Origin: Christiangramia oceanisediminis
GTDB lineage: Bacteria; Bacteroidota; Bacteroidia; Flavobacteriales; Flavobacteriaceae
Direction of reading: 5' to 3'
Length of the DNA: 64,000 nucleotides
Assembly (NCBI RefSeq): GCF_022570735.2
Contig: NZ_JANCNS010000001.1
Span: forward strand, 186,001-250,000
The translations under genes were made by a program, and so were the position numbers. A model generated the notes under the pieces. The model was not told the DNA's origin, searched no databases, and worked only from the letters and a program-made list of their open reading frames with translations. Below, piece by piece: positions 29,220 to 37,341 of this stretch; the first letter of the stretch is position 1; every line of letters starts with the position of its first letter.

Positions 29220-29255
29220 ATGCACAATAAACAAAATCCAAGAGAAGATAGATGA
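29220..29255 (+). CDS. Possible 11-codon leader peptide overlapping the rpoD start
   Basis: ATG at 29220 follows AAGGAG at 5-nt spacing, one of the few strong Shine-Dalgarno sequences in the window. The frame encodes [11 protein letters not shown] and stops at TGA 29253-29255, overlapping the rpoD ATG as ATGA. This geometry allows translational coupling to rpoD. It is too short for homology and may be chance. Confidence 0.3.
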   Translation: MHNKQNPREDR

Positions 29256-30115
29256 GACAACTGAAGATCACGAAGCAGGTAACCAATAGAGAAACCGCTT
29301 CGTTAGACAAGTATTTGCAAGAAATTGGAAAAGTAGATCTAATCACCGCTGATGAAGAGGTAGAACTGGCACAGCGAATAAAGGCGGGTGATAATCGTGC
29401 CTTGGAGAAACTAACGAAAGCGAACCTTCGTTTCGTGGTTTCGGTAGCAAAACAGTATCAAAATCAGGGACTAACCCTTCCTGATTTAATTAATGAAGGA
29501 AACTTAGGGTTGATTAAAGCAGCTAAGCGTTTCGACGAAACACGAGGCTTTAAATTTATTTCATATGCCGTATGGTGGATTCGTCAATCTATCTTACAGG
29601 CTTTGGCAGAGCAATCAAGAATTGTTAGATTGCCTTTGAACAAGATTGGATCGATTAACAAGATCAATAAGACCTTCGCATTTTTGGAGCAGTCGCATGA
29701 GCGTCCACCAAGTGCGGAAGAAATAGCTAAAGAGCTGGACATGACGATCAATGACGTTAAGGAATCCATGAAGAATTCTGGACGTCATGTATCAATGGAT
29801 GCTCCGCTGGTTGAAGGAGAAGATTCTAACCTGTATGATGTTTTACGTTCAGGTGAATCTCCAAATCCTGATAAGGAGTTATTACATGAATCGCTTAGAA
29901 CAGAAATCGAGCGTGCTCTTGAAACTTTGACTCCAAGGGAAGCAGATGTGATCAGGCTTTATTTTGGCCTGGGAGATCAACATCCTATGACTTTGGAAGA
30001 AATTGGCGAGACTTTTGATCTAACAAGAGAAAGGGTTCGTCAAATTAAAGAGAAAGCGATTAGAAGATTAAAGCATACATCTAGAAGTAAAATTTTAAAA
30101 ACGTATCTTGGCTAA
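29252..30115 (+). CDS. rpoD: Primary RNA polymerase sigma factor RpoD (Bacteroidota short form)
   Basis: 287 residues. Directs RNA polymerase to housekeeping promoters, which in this phylum carry the -7 TAnnTTTG / -33 TTTG elements listed here. Regions 1.2 ([16 protein letters not shown]), 2 ([46 protein letters not shown]), 3 and 4 ([37 protein letters not shown]) are all present. There is no region 1.1, as expected for Bacteroidota. Start at ATG 29252; it overlaps the stop of a tiny upstream frame. Two tandem hairpins follow. Confidence 0.96.
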   Translation: MRQLKITKQVTNRETASLDKYLQEIGKVDLITADEEVELAQRIKAGDNRALEKLTKANLRFVVSVAKQYQNQGLTLPDLINEGNLGLIKAAKRFDETRGFKFISYAVWWIRQSILQALAEQSRIVRLPLNKIGSINKINKTFAFLEQSHERPPSAEEIAKELDMTINDVKESMKNSGRHVSMDAPLVEGEDSNLYDVLRSGESPNPDKELLHESLRTEIERALETLTPREADVIRLYFGLGDQHPMTLEEIGETFDLTRERVRQIKEKAIRRLKHTSRSKILKTYLG

Positions 30116-30131
30116 AGATTTTTAAAGCAAC

Positions 30132-30185
30132 AACAGTTTAGTGTCGGGAGTGATGACCCGTCATGAAAATAACTGTTCGTTTTTT
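30132..30185 (+). terminator. First hairpin terminator after rpoD
   Basis: Outer arms AACAGTT (30132-30138) and AACTGTT (30171-30177) enclose an inner CGGG-AGTGATGA-CCCG hairpin (30145-30160); a T run follows. Confidence 0.55.
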
Positions 30186-30197
30186 GATTGATGAATG

Positions 30198-30224
30198 ACC
30201 CCGGAGTGATGACCGGGGTTTTTT
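30198..30224 (+). terminator. Second hairpin terminator after rpoD
   Basis: Stem ACCCCGG / CCGGGGT with loop AGTGATGA and a T6 tail. The 8-nt loop is identical to that of the preceding inner hairpin. Confidence 0.85.
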
Positions 30225-30317
30225 CTTTCCCAAACTTTTCTAAATACCTACCTAAGAACTAAATGCTTATTATTAATTTCAGTAAAACTGGTTATTCAAT
30301 TTCAAAATTTGAAGAAT

Positions 30318-30719
30318 ATGCGATACGCGATTAGTTACGTAAGTACGGCTACCAAAAGCTTAAATAATCAAGAAATCGAAAATATTCTGAAAAATGCCGA
30401 AGTGTACAATAACCAAAATGATATTACCGGACTCCTACTCTACTCAGAAGGAAACTTCTTCCAGATCATAGAAGGCGAAACAGAAAAAGTCAATTTTCTT
30501 TATAAAAAAATCCTTAATGATTATCGTCATAAGGACATCATTCAGCTTTTTAAAAAACCCATTAAGAAAGAATCTTTTGACGGTTATAAATCAGATTTTA
30601 TTTCAGAAGATGCCAGGTATAATATCTCGAGACTTCAGAATTATCAACATTATATCGAAGTACTCGACAAACCTACTCAAAAGGCCGTATCCAACATTTT
30701 AAGGGCTTTTCTGGTATAA
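30318..30719 (+). CDS. Single-domain BLUF blue-light sensor protein
   Basis: 133 residues from the ATG at 30318 (MRYAISYVS); a TTG nine bases upstream is less likely. BLUF domains bind FAD and change hydrogen bonding around a conserved Tyr-Gln pair on blue light. The expected residues are in place: Tyr7 in ISYVS, Asn31/Asn32 in YNNQNDITGLLLY, and Gln49 in NFFQIIEGE, positions that match the short cyanobacterial PixD type. No output domain is fused, so the signal must pass to a partner protein that is not encoded next to it. It sits alone between rpoD and rpe. Confidence 0.88.
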   Translation: MRYAISYVSTATKSLNNQEIENILKNAEVYNNQNDITGLLLYSEGNFFQIIEGETEKVNFLYKKILNDYRHKDIIQLFKKPIKKESFDGYKSDFISEDARYNISRLQNYQHYIEVLDKPTQKAVSNILRAFLV

Positions 30720-30746
30720 GACATGGCATAAAGCCTTAATTCTTCT

Positions 30747-30754
30747 TATTTTTG
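30747..30754 (+). promoter_or_regulatory. -7 promoter element (TATTTTTG) of rpe
   Basis: Exact TAnnTTTG consensus 22 nt upstream of the rpe ATG. Confidence 0.6.
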
Positions 30755-30776
30755 CTCCTCAATTAACACACAACTA

Positions 30777-31439
30777 ATGAGCGATACACTTATAGCCCCA
30801 TCCTTGCTTGCAGCCGATTTTGCGAATCTCCAGAGAGATATTGAAATGGTAAATAATAGCGAAGCAGACTGGTTTCATATCGATATTATGGACGGGGTTT
30901 TTGTTCCCAATATTTCTTACGGGATGCCAGTTCTAGAGGCTATAAAAAAACATACTAAAAAGACGCTTGATGTTCATTTGATGATCGTAGATCCCGACAG
31001 ATACATCAAGGAATTCGCAAGAATTGGAGCAAACGTACTTACTGTTCATTACGAGGCCTGTACCCATTTACATCGAACCATCCAGGCGATCAAGGCTGAA
31101 GGAATGAAGGCCGGTGTAGCCATCAACCCCCATACCAGTGTAGATCTTTTGAAAGATGTGATCAAAGATCTCGACTTAGTTCTTGTAATGAGTGTTAATC
31201 CTGGTTTTGGCGGTCAGAGTTTTATAGAGAACACCTATGTAAAGATCCAAAAGCTAAAGGAATTGATCACCTTAAATAATGCTGATACGCTTATCGAAGT
31301 TGACGGCGGGGTGACCGATAAGAATGCAGCAGAACTTTCTCAAGCCGGTGCCAACGTTCTGGTAGCAGGAAGTTTTGTTTTCAAGGCTGAAGACCAGACC
31401 GCAACCATCAAAAACTTAAAAAATATTGCAAATTCCTGA
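30777..31439 (+). CDS. rpe: Ribulose-phosphate 3-epimerase
   Basis: 220 residues, TIM-barrel. Interconverts D-ribulose 5-phosphate and D-xylulose 5-phosphate in the pentose phosphate pathway. Signature segments: IAPSLLAADFANL, WFHIDIMDGVFVPN (metal-binding His/Asp), LDVHLMIVDP, VMSVNPGFGGQSFI and EVDGGV. The next gene starts inside its 3' end (14-nt overlap), so the two are cotranscribed. Confidence 0.97.
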   Translation: MSDTLIAPSLLAADFANLQRDIEMVNNSEADWFHIDIMDGVFVPNISYGMPVLEAIKKHTKKTLDVHLMIVDPDRYIKEFARIGANVLTVHYEACTHLHRTIQAIKAEGMKAGVAINPHTSVDLLKDVIKDLDLVLVMSVNPGFGGQSFIENTYVKIQKLKELITLNNADTLIEVDGGVTDKNAAELSQAGANVLVAGSFVFKAEDQTATIKNLKNIANS

Positions 31440-32424
31440 AAATAAATACGAAGTCGTCATAATTGGCGGAGGTCCTATTGGTATTGCCTGCGCCCTCGAA
31501 GCAGAAAAAAAAGGCATTTCCTATGTGATCCTTGAGAAGGGTTGTCTTGTTAATTCGCTTTACCATTACCCTACCAATATGACCTTCTTTTCGACTTCGG
31601 AAAAACTGGAACTGGATAATATTCCTTTTATCAGTAATAATCCGAAGCCCGGAAAAAGAGAGGCACTTGAATATTACAGGAGGATCGCTACTTCTAATGA
31701 CATCAATATTCATCTATTTGAAAAGGTGAATTCGGTTGAAACCCTTCCGGATCAATCACATATTGTAAAGACCACAAAAGCAGAATATTCGGCTGAAAAT
31801 GTGGTAGTGGCTACAGGCTTTTACGATATCCCGAATTACCTGGGTATCCCGGGAGAGGATCTCCCGAAAGTATCACATTATTATGGTGATCCACATTATT
31901 ACGCAACACAGAAAACGGTAGTAGTTGGGGCCAGCAATTCAGCTGTAGATGCAGCGCTTGAAATATACAGGAAAGGTGGAGACGTAACCATGGTGGTTCG
32001 AAATGCTGAAATTGGAGAGCGCGTAAAGTACTGGGTTCGACCGGATATTGTGAACAGGATTAATGAAGGTAGCATTAAAGCTTATTTCGATTCAAATCTG
32101 AAAGAAATAAAGCAAAATGAAATAATAATCAATACAGCGGAAGGAGAAAAGAATATCGAAAATGATTTTGTGCTTTTGCTAACGGGTTACCGGCCAAATT
32201 TCGGTTTTCTGCAGGATATGGGAATCGAACTTACCAATGACGGCCGCAAAATTCCTAAATACGACGAGGAAACCATGGAGACCAATGTTCCGGGAATTTT
32301 CCTTGCTGGAGTGATTTGCGGCGGGGTGGAAACTCATAAATGGTTTATTGAAAATTCAAGAGTTCATGCAAAAATGATCATGAATTACCTAAGCACCAGG
32401 AAAAAGTCTGTAATTAATAATTAG
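31426..32424 (+). CDS. ypdA: FAD-dependent thiol reductase, YpdA/Bdr (bacillithiol-disulfide reductase) family
   Basis: 332 residues. Two-dinucleotide-binding fold: FAD motif VIIGGGPIGIACALEAEKKG at the N-terminus and NADPH motif VVVGASNSAVDAALEIYRKGG near residue 165; the C-terminal GIFLAGVICGG closes the FAD site. The thioredoxin-reductase CxxC pair is absent, which fits YpdA enzymes proposed to reduce bacillithiol disulfide; Bacteroidota do make bacillithiol. The only suitable start is TTG at 31426 inside the rpe 3' end, since no in-frame ATG lies upstream of the FAD motif. Followed by a strong terminator. Confidence 0.85.
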   Translation: MQIPENKYEVVIIGGGPIGIACALEAEKKGISYVILEKGCLVNSLYHYPTNMTFFSTSEKLELDNIPFISNNPKPGKREALEYYRRIATSNDINIHLFEKVNSVETLPDQSHIVKTTKAEYSAENVVVATGFYDIPNYLGIPGEDLPKVSHYYGDPHYYATQKTVVVGASNSAVDAALEIYRKGGDVTMVVRNAEIGERVKYWVRPDIVNRINEGSIKAYFDSNLKEIKQNEIIINTAEGEKNIENDFVLLLTGYRPNFGFLQDMGIELTNDGRKIPKYDEETMETNVPGIFLAGVICGGVETHKWFIENSRVHAKMIMNYLSTRKKSVINN

Positions 32425-32450
32425 GAAAGAATTTCTCATTTTACATTAAA

Positions 32451-32484
32451 CAAAATAACCGGCTATCTGCCGGTTATTTTGTTT
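32451..32484 (+). terminator. Rho-independent terminator after ypdA
   Basis: Perfect 13-bp stem (CAAAATAACCGGC / GCCGGTTATTTTG), 5-nt loop, then TTT. Confidence 0.85.
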
Positions 32485-32529
32485 CTGATTAAAACCTTTT
32501 AGCCCATCCCGATTAAGTTTCCAATATGA

Positions 32530-32556
32530 GAAAGCAATCCAGCCATGCCGGACTGC
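32530..32556 (-). terminator. Probable terminator after the small hypothetical gene
   Basis: On the minus strand GCAGTCCGGC pairs with GCTGGATTGC (10 bp with two G-U pairs, 3-nt loop) and is followed by TTTCTC. The stem is only continuous on the minus-strand RNA. Confidence 0.5.
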
Positions 32557-32591
32557 CTTCTCTTCGGGGGGCATTACTTTAAAATATTAGT

Positions 32592-32951
32592 TTACATCAC
32601 GATTATTGAAGACGACTTAAGGCCTTTCTTTCTAGCGATCATTTTTCCGTAGAATTCAAGGTCTTCAGAATTATTCTTAAAAGAGTAATCTACTTTTTTT
32701 CCAATTTCCTCAAGAGGAAAAGTATATACCTTGATATTTGGGTATCCGTCAAACCGTTCTTCTTCATTGATTCCAACTTCAATTGTTTGATCTTTTTTAT
32801 TATAAACCACGAATTCTGCAAGGAAATTGTGTCGAATCAAATCGATGCAATCCTGAGATAATTCGTTGCATTCCTTACATTCCAGAATGTACATTCTTAA
32901 AAGTTCCTGCAAAGAGGACCTAAGCTGATTGGTATTAAAATAGGCTGCCAT
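32592..32951 (-). CDS. Hypothetical protein, 119 residues
   Basis: I do not recognise this protein. It starts with a clear ATG (MAAYFNTNQLRSSLQELLRMY), has no signal peptide or membrane helix, and carries a small cysteine cluster near the N-terminus (LECKECNELSQDC, CxxC plus one more Cys) that could bind a metal or be redox active. The rest is mixed alpha/beta with a charged, basic C-terminus (ARKKGLKSSSIIVM). It is a lone gene between two terminators. Normal amino-acid composition and clean gene boundaries make it a real gene. Confidence 0.65.
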   Translation of the reverse strand: MAAYFNTNQLRSSLQELLRMYILECKECNELSQDCIDLIRHNFLAEFVVYNKKDQTIEVGINEEERFDGYPNIKVYTFPLEEIGKKVDYSFKNNSEDLEFYGKMIARKKGLKSSSIIVM

Positions 32952-33160
32952 TGATTGATTTATTTAAAATGGTTAATAATGGCTAATTTATAGGTTAAGG
33001 GCTTCGGACAAAACAATTTAAATAAGATTTAACGCTCCGGCTTAAAAAAACACAAAATTTAGAAGAAACCGGTTAATTTCAGTTAATGCTGTCTCAACAA
33101 TATTTAATCAGGATCCATAGATCAAAGCCAGGAAAAATTAACTCATTCAGGCATAGTACA

Positions 33161-33186
33161 AAAAAGCACCTTTGCAGGTGCTTTTT
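33161..33186. terminator. Hairpin terminator after the amidohydrolase gene
   Basis: Perfect 11-bp stem (AAAAAGCACCT / AGGTGCTTTTT) with a TTGC loop immediately 3' of the minus-strand amidohydrolase gene; symmetrical, so it could act in both directions. Confidence 0.8.
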
Positions 33187-33189
33187 ATA

Positions 33190-36100
33190 TTATTTTTCAA
33201 TTCCCGGCAGATTCTCCGGTCTTTCCATTTTCCAGTTCGCTTTGGGTGCCTGTCTTGGCTTCGGATGTATTTCATCCAGATTACTGGCATCATAGATTCT
33301 TCCATTCATCACCACATACCGCACTGTATTGGTATGCCTGATATTTTCAAGAGGATTCTTATCAAGAATTACCAGGTCTGCGAGTTTTCCAGATTCTATA
33401 GAACCTAGGTCTCCATCAAGTCCTAAAGATTCGGCTCCAAGAATGGTAGCAGCCTTTAGGGCCCGGTGTTCATCCATGCCACCGCTCTGGAGTGACCAGA
33501 GTTCCCAGTGATAACCCAGTCCCTGTAATTGCCCATGACTACCAACGCCTACCAGGCCACCTTTTTCTATCAACTGGTTCATCATTTCGGCATGCTTTGA
33601 AAATACATGCTCTTCTGGCATAAACCAGGCTTTTCTTCTTCTGGATTTCTGGGCAAGCTCTTCATATGGAGTGAAATTTTGAAGTTTCTTATCCTTGTAA
33701 GGCTCTTCGGTCGCGTAATAAAACTCTTCTGCCCATGGTCCTCCATAAGACACCAGTAAGGTTGGAGTGACCGCCATTTTTGCTTCTGCAGCGGTATTCA
33801 ACACATCTTTATAAATAGGATAAATTGGAAGCGAATGTTCATGTCCGGGATATCCATCAATCAATTGGGTCATGTTCAGTTTAAAATCCAGACCACCTTC
33901 AGTAGTGGGCATCAGTTCCAATTCCTTGGCAGCCATGATGATCCATTGGCGCATCTGGCGGTTTCCGGTTAGATACATTTTAATGGTCTTGGTATCATAG
34001 TATTCGCTGTACTGTTTCAGAACTCTTTTGGCATGTTCCTTATCTTTTAAATTATAAGCCCAGTAACCCACACCAGGACCTGTGCTATATATCCTTGGTC
34101 CCGCAATCATACCGGCGTCTACCATATCTGAATAAGTAAGCACGTCGGTAGTGCTGGTTTGTGGATCCCTGGTGGTGGTAACCCCATAGGCAAGATTAGC
34201 GCCATACATCCAGGCCTCGTTTTTCTGAACCTGCCAGCTAGGCCACATATGGGCATGGGTATCAACAAAGCCCGGAACAATGGTTTTACCGGTTGCATCG
34301 ATAACCTTGGCATTATTTGGAACATCCAGGCTACCGCTATCCCCTACAGCTACAATGCGATTGTTCTCAATGAGGATATCTCCATTTTCAATGATTTCAT
34401 CACCCTTCATACTTATGATTCGGCCACCTTTGATGAGGGCTACTCCTTGCGGGATATCCTTTTTATAGGAAAGATCTACCTTATATTCGGTTGCCTTAAA
34501 GCTTTCCAGCTCGTCTTTGTCATCTTTATCTTTTTCGGCTTTTTCATCCCCGTTTTTGCTTTTTTCCTCTTCTTTTCGCTTTTTCTTTAGCTTCTCAATA
34601 CTGTCGTTATGCACCTGGGCTAATTCCAGATCATAAACGAAATGGGTCGCACCCAGCGACCAGTGAACTTTCCTGCTATCGCTTCCCCAGGCTGGAAATT
34701 CTCCCCCAATCTCTGTTAATTGATTGGCGGGAAAGGAAGCTTTATCTATAGAAGCCAGCGAAATCTTGGCAGTTTGGCCAAATCTTGGTACCACCATCGT
34801 ATAAATATCGTTATTGATCTTGGCGATCGCGGTCTTTCCGTCTGGGGAAATCCTGATCTCTGAAGGCTTTGAAGCTTTATCATCTGCTTCTGAGATGTTG
34901 ATTTCAGGTAGCATATGGGGTCTAGCATCAGAAGATCCAAATGGGGTAATCCCTTTAACTGAAAGAAGAGTCTTTTCATCGGTACCATCCCAGCGTATGG
35001 AAATTAACTTATCATCATCACTTAAATAAATCCTGTCATCGATCTTCGTGAAATGCGGATAGATCCTTCCTTTTGACTTTTCAATGAAAGTAAGATCTCC
35101 ACCTTCAGAAGGTATCCACGCAAGATCTTCCCTTCCCGGCGTACCGTCAATTCGGGATCCACTGGTATATTCATAAGCCGATCCCCTGGTGAAAACGATC
35201 CTGTCGTGTTTATAAGACCAGGCAGGATTGCTGTAAACCGCTTTTGTATTGGTTAGTTTTTTCAGATTTCGGCCATTTGCTCCAACCGAATAAATATGGC
35301 CACCGTCTCCTTCCCAGGATACAAAAGCGATGGAATTTCCATCTGGCGACCAGGCTGGATGAGATTCGGTAAAATCATTTTTGGTGAGTCTCTTTGGGGT
35401 GCCTTCGGGAAAATCCATGATGTAAAGCCTGTTCAGGGCGGTAAATGCTAATTTAGAACCGTCTGGTGAGGGAACCGCATCTCTGATTTGGGTAACCTGC
35501 TCGGTTTCGTTATCCTCGATAGGATAATCAAAAAGAACTTCAGGACCCAGGTCCAGTTTCAGATCAACTTCAAAAGGTATCTCTTTGGCCGATTTTTGAG
35601 CGATATCTATATTATGAAGCTTACCTCCATAAAAAACGATTAAATTTTTACTGTCTGGCGTGAAGCTCATTGCGGGAAGTACTCCCAGGGTAGCTATAGA
35701 TTCCTGCTCGTCACGCTGAATAGGATAGGCAAGCCATTCCTCATTTCCTGTATCAAGATTCCTGATAACAAGACCGGTTTGTGATTCAAACCTGCTTCCA
35801 TACACCAGCCATTTACCGTCCGGAGATGGTGTTGGCGTAAAAGCACTTCCATATCTTCCGGTGATGGTCGCCACTTCCGATTTTTCCATATCATAAGTCC
35901 CTATCTGATACTGCGGAAATTGAGCATTATAGTTCCAACCGCCGGTTCTTCGGGAATAATAAATCGTTTTCCCATCTGGACTAAAGGCTGGATCAATCAT
36001 TTTAAGATCTTTGGGTTCTTCAACCAGTTTAGCACCACCACCGCCTCTTTTGTGATATAAATGCAGTTTTATGTTTCTTCGCCCCCGTGCTGCTACTATA

Positions 36101-36552
36101 TAATCACCATCCGGGCTCCAGTCTGCAGAAAAGAAATTCTGGTTCTTATCTTCTGAAATTGCTTCCATTTCTTTCGATTCCAGATCCATGATCCAAACAT
36201 TGTCTGCCCCATTTTTATCTGAAATAAACACCAGACTTTTACCATCCGGACTATAACGCGGATGTACATCGTAGGCCATACCAGATGTTATTCGTTCAGC
36301 CTTTCCCCCGGATACGGGGATCTGATAAAGATCGCCCATCATATCGAATACGATTTTATTCCCATCCGGGCTCACATCTACCGAGATCCAGGTTCCTTCA
36401 GTAGTGTTAAAATTAACCTGTCTGCCAGGTTTCAACGGAAGTTCTTTAGTAGTTAGAGTGTCCAGCTTAGCTACGCTTATACTATCCTGGGCATGGACTG
36501 AAAAAAAACCTAGCCAAAATGCAAAGCTTAAATAGAAAAGAAATTTTCTCAT
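33190..36552 (-). CDS. Secreted TolB-like beta-propeller / amidohydrolase fusion protein
   Basis: 1120 residues with a signal peptide (MRKFLFYLSFAFWLGFFSVHAQ). Residues about 45-620 form a WD40-like PD40/TolB propeller with repeated SPDGKxI motifs. A highly charged Lys/Glu/Asp linker (KKKRKEEEKSKNGDEKAEKD) follows near residue 645. The C-terminal part is a metal-dependent amidohydrolase with the HxH metal motif in VDTHAHMWPSW, a later EHxxP(I)YP stretch, and the ESGKLADLVILDKNPL signature. It probably hydrolyses a peptide or cyclic amide bond in the periplasm; the substrate cannot be predicted. This fusion is a known but uncharacterised Bacteroidota family. Monocistronic. Confidence 0.88.
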   Translation of the reverse strand: MRKFLFYLSFAFWLGFFSVHAQDSISVAKLDTLTTKELPLKPGRQVNFNTTEGTWISVDVSPDGNKIVFDMMGDLYQIPVSGGKAERITSGMAYDVHPRYSPDGKSLVFISDKNGADNVWIMDLESKEMEAISEDKNQNFFSADWSPDGDYIVAARGRRNIKLHLYHKRGGGGAKLVEEPKDLKMIDPAFSPDGKTIYYSRRTGGWNYNAQFPQYQIGTYDMEKSEVATITGRYGSAFTPTPSPDGKWLVYGSRFESQTGLVIRNLDTGNEEWLAYPIQRDEQESIATLGVLPAMSFTPDSKNLIVFYGGKLHNIDIAQKSAKEIPFEVDLKLDLGPEVLFDYPIEDNETEQVTQIRDAVPSPDGSKLAFTALNRLYIMDFPEGTPKRLTKNDFTESHPAWSPDGNSIAFVSWEGDGGHIYSVGANGRNLKKLTNTKAVYSNPAWSYKHDRIVFTRGSAYEYTSGSRIDGTPGREDLAWIPSEGGDLTFIEKSKGRIYPHFTKIDDRIYLSDDDKLISIRWDGTDEKTLLSVKGITPFGSSDARPHMLPEINISEADDKASKPSEIRISPDGKTAIAKINNDIYTMVVPRFGQTAKISLASIDKASFPANQLTEIGGEFPAWGSDSRKVHWSLGATHFVYDLELAQVHNDSIEKLKKKRKEEEKSKNGDEKAEKDKDDKDELESFKATEYKVDLSYKKDIPQGVALIKGGRIISMKGDEIIENGDILIENNRIVAVGDSGSLDVPNNAKVIDATGKTIVPGFVDTHAHMWPSWQVQKNEAWMYGANLAYGVTTTRDPQTSTTDVLTYSDMVDAGMIAGPRIYSTGPGVGYWAYNLKDKEHAKRVLKQYSEYYDTKTIKMYLTGNRQMRQWIIMAAKELELMPTTEGGLDFKLNMTQLIDGYPGHEHSLPIYPIYKDVLNTAAEAKMAVTPTLLVSYGGPWAEEFYYATEEPYKDKKLQNFTPYEELAQKSRRRKAWFMPEEHVFSKHAEMMNQLIEKGGLVGVGSHGQLQGLGYHWELWSLQSGGMDEHRALKAATILGAESLGLDGDLGSIESGKLADLVILDKNPLENIRHTNTVRYVVMNGRIYDASNLDEIHPKPRQAPKANWKMERPENLPGIEK

Positions 36553-36658
36553 AGAAAATAGAGTAGATTGAGTTAAATAAGGGTGAAGATAAAATTTTAT
36601 TTGTAGTCCGGCGCATATGGCACTCAGGTTCTAACCAGGTCATCCGAACATCTGGCAT

Positions 36659-36690
36659 AAAAAAAGTCCGCAGCTTACGCTACAGACTTT
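36659..36690 (-). terminator. Rho-independent terminator after yqeY-tRNA-Arg
   Basis: On the minus strand a 12-bp stem (AAAGTCTGTAGC / GCTGCGGACTTT, two G-U pairs) with a GTAA tetraloop, followed by a T tract, 12 nt after the tRNA. Confidence 0.85.
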
Positions 36691-36701
36691 GCATTCATCT
36701 G

Positions 36702-36775
36702 TGACCCAGGGAGGATTCGAACCCCCAACCCTCAGAGCCGAAATCTGATATTCTATCCAGTTGAACTACTGGGCC
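36702..36775 (-). tRNA. tRNA-Arg (anticodon UCG)
   Basis: 74 nt fold as a full cloverleaf: acceptor GGCCCAG / CTGGGTC with one G-U pair, D stem GTTC / GAAT, anticodon stem TCAGA / TCTGA with loop TTTCGGC (anticodon TCG, reads CGA), variable GGGTT, T stem GGGGG / CCTCC with loop TTCGAAT, discriminator A. CCA is not encoded. It lies 12 nt downstream of the yqeY stop and is probably cotranscribed with it. Confidence 0.96.
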
Positions 36776-36787
36776 TCCTTACTTATA

Positions 36788-37237
36788 TTAACTTAGTTTT
36801 TTACGTACGATCCCGGAAATGGTTTTTCCATCAGCCTTACCCGCAAGTTCGCCAGTAGCCAATCCCATTACCTTTCCCATATCCTGCATTCCTGAAGCAC
36901 CTGTTCTGGCGATGATCTCATCTACTTTCGCTTCGATCTCTGCTTCGCTCATCTGTTCAGGAAGAAACTGTTCGATCACTTCAGCCTGTCTCAGTTCTGG
37001 TTCTGCAAGGTCTTCCCTGCCCTGCTCTTTATAGATCTGGGCACTGTCCTTACGCTGCTTCACCAGTTTTTGAAGCAATTTCATCTCTTCTTCTTCAGTT
37101 AATCCATCTTTTGAAGTGGATTCAGTATTAGCTAATAAAATAGCACTTTTAACTGCTCTTAAAGCTTCCAGTTTGGCACTGTCTTTTGCCTTCATGGCGG
37201 CCTTCATTTCGACCATAACTTTTTCCTGTAGACTCAT
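36788..37237 (-). CDS. GatB/YqeY domain-containing protein
   Basis: 149 residues, full length for the YqeY family (MSLQEKVMVEMKAAMKAKDS, LRAVKSAILLANTE, EEEMKLLQKLVKQRKDSAQIYKEQGR, and the C-terminal GKVMGLATGELAGKADGKTI helical domain). The domain resembles the tRNA-binding tail of the GatB amidotransferase subunit; stand-alone proteins have no settled function. The proximity to tRNA-Arg is suggestive but may be chance. Divergent from the esterase operon; a weak -7 (TATCTTCG) lies at 37256-37263. Confidence 0.92.
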   Translation of the reverse strand: MSLQEKVMVEMKAAMKAKDSAKLEALRAVKSAILLANTESTSKDGLTEEEEMKLLQKLVKQRKDSAQIYKEQGREDLAEPELRQAEVIEQFLPEQMSEAEIEAKVDEIIARTGASGMQDMGKVMGLATGELAGKADGKTISGIVRKKLS

Positions 37238-37341
37238 AACTGATAAATTCTGCTGCGAAGATAAAATATTCTGGATGAAATTACCACTTATTTATCCCTT
37301 CAAAATTAAGTATCTTCAAAACCCAAATTTGAACTCGAAAA

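Noticed and set aside
33086-33408. Small plus-strand frames downstream of the amidohydrolase gene
   Set aside because: They run through a terminator hairpin and the antisense of the amidohydrolase C-terminus; no domain or start signal.
36702-36775. tRNA-Arg as an integration (att) site for a mobile element
   Set aside because: No integrase gene and no repeated tRNA 3' end were seen within the window.
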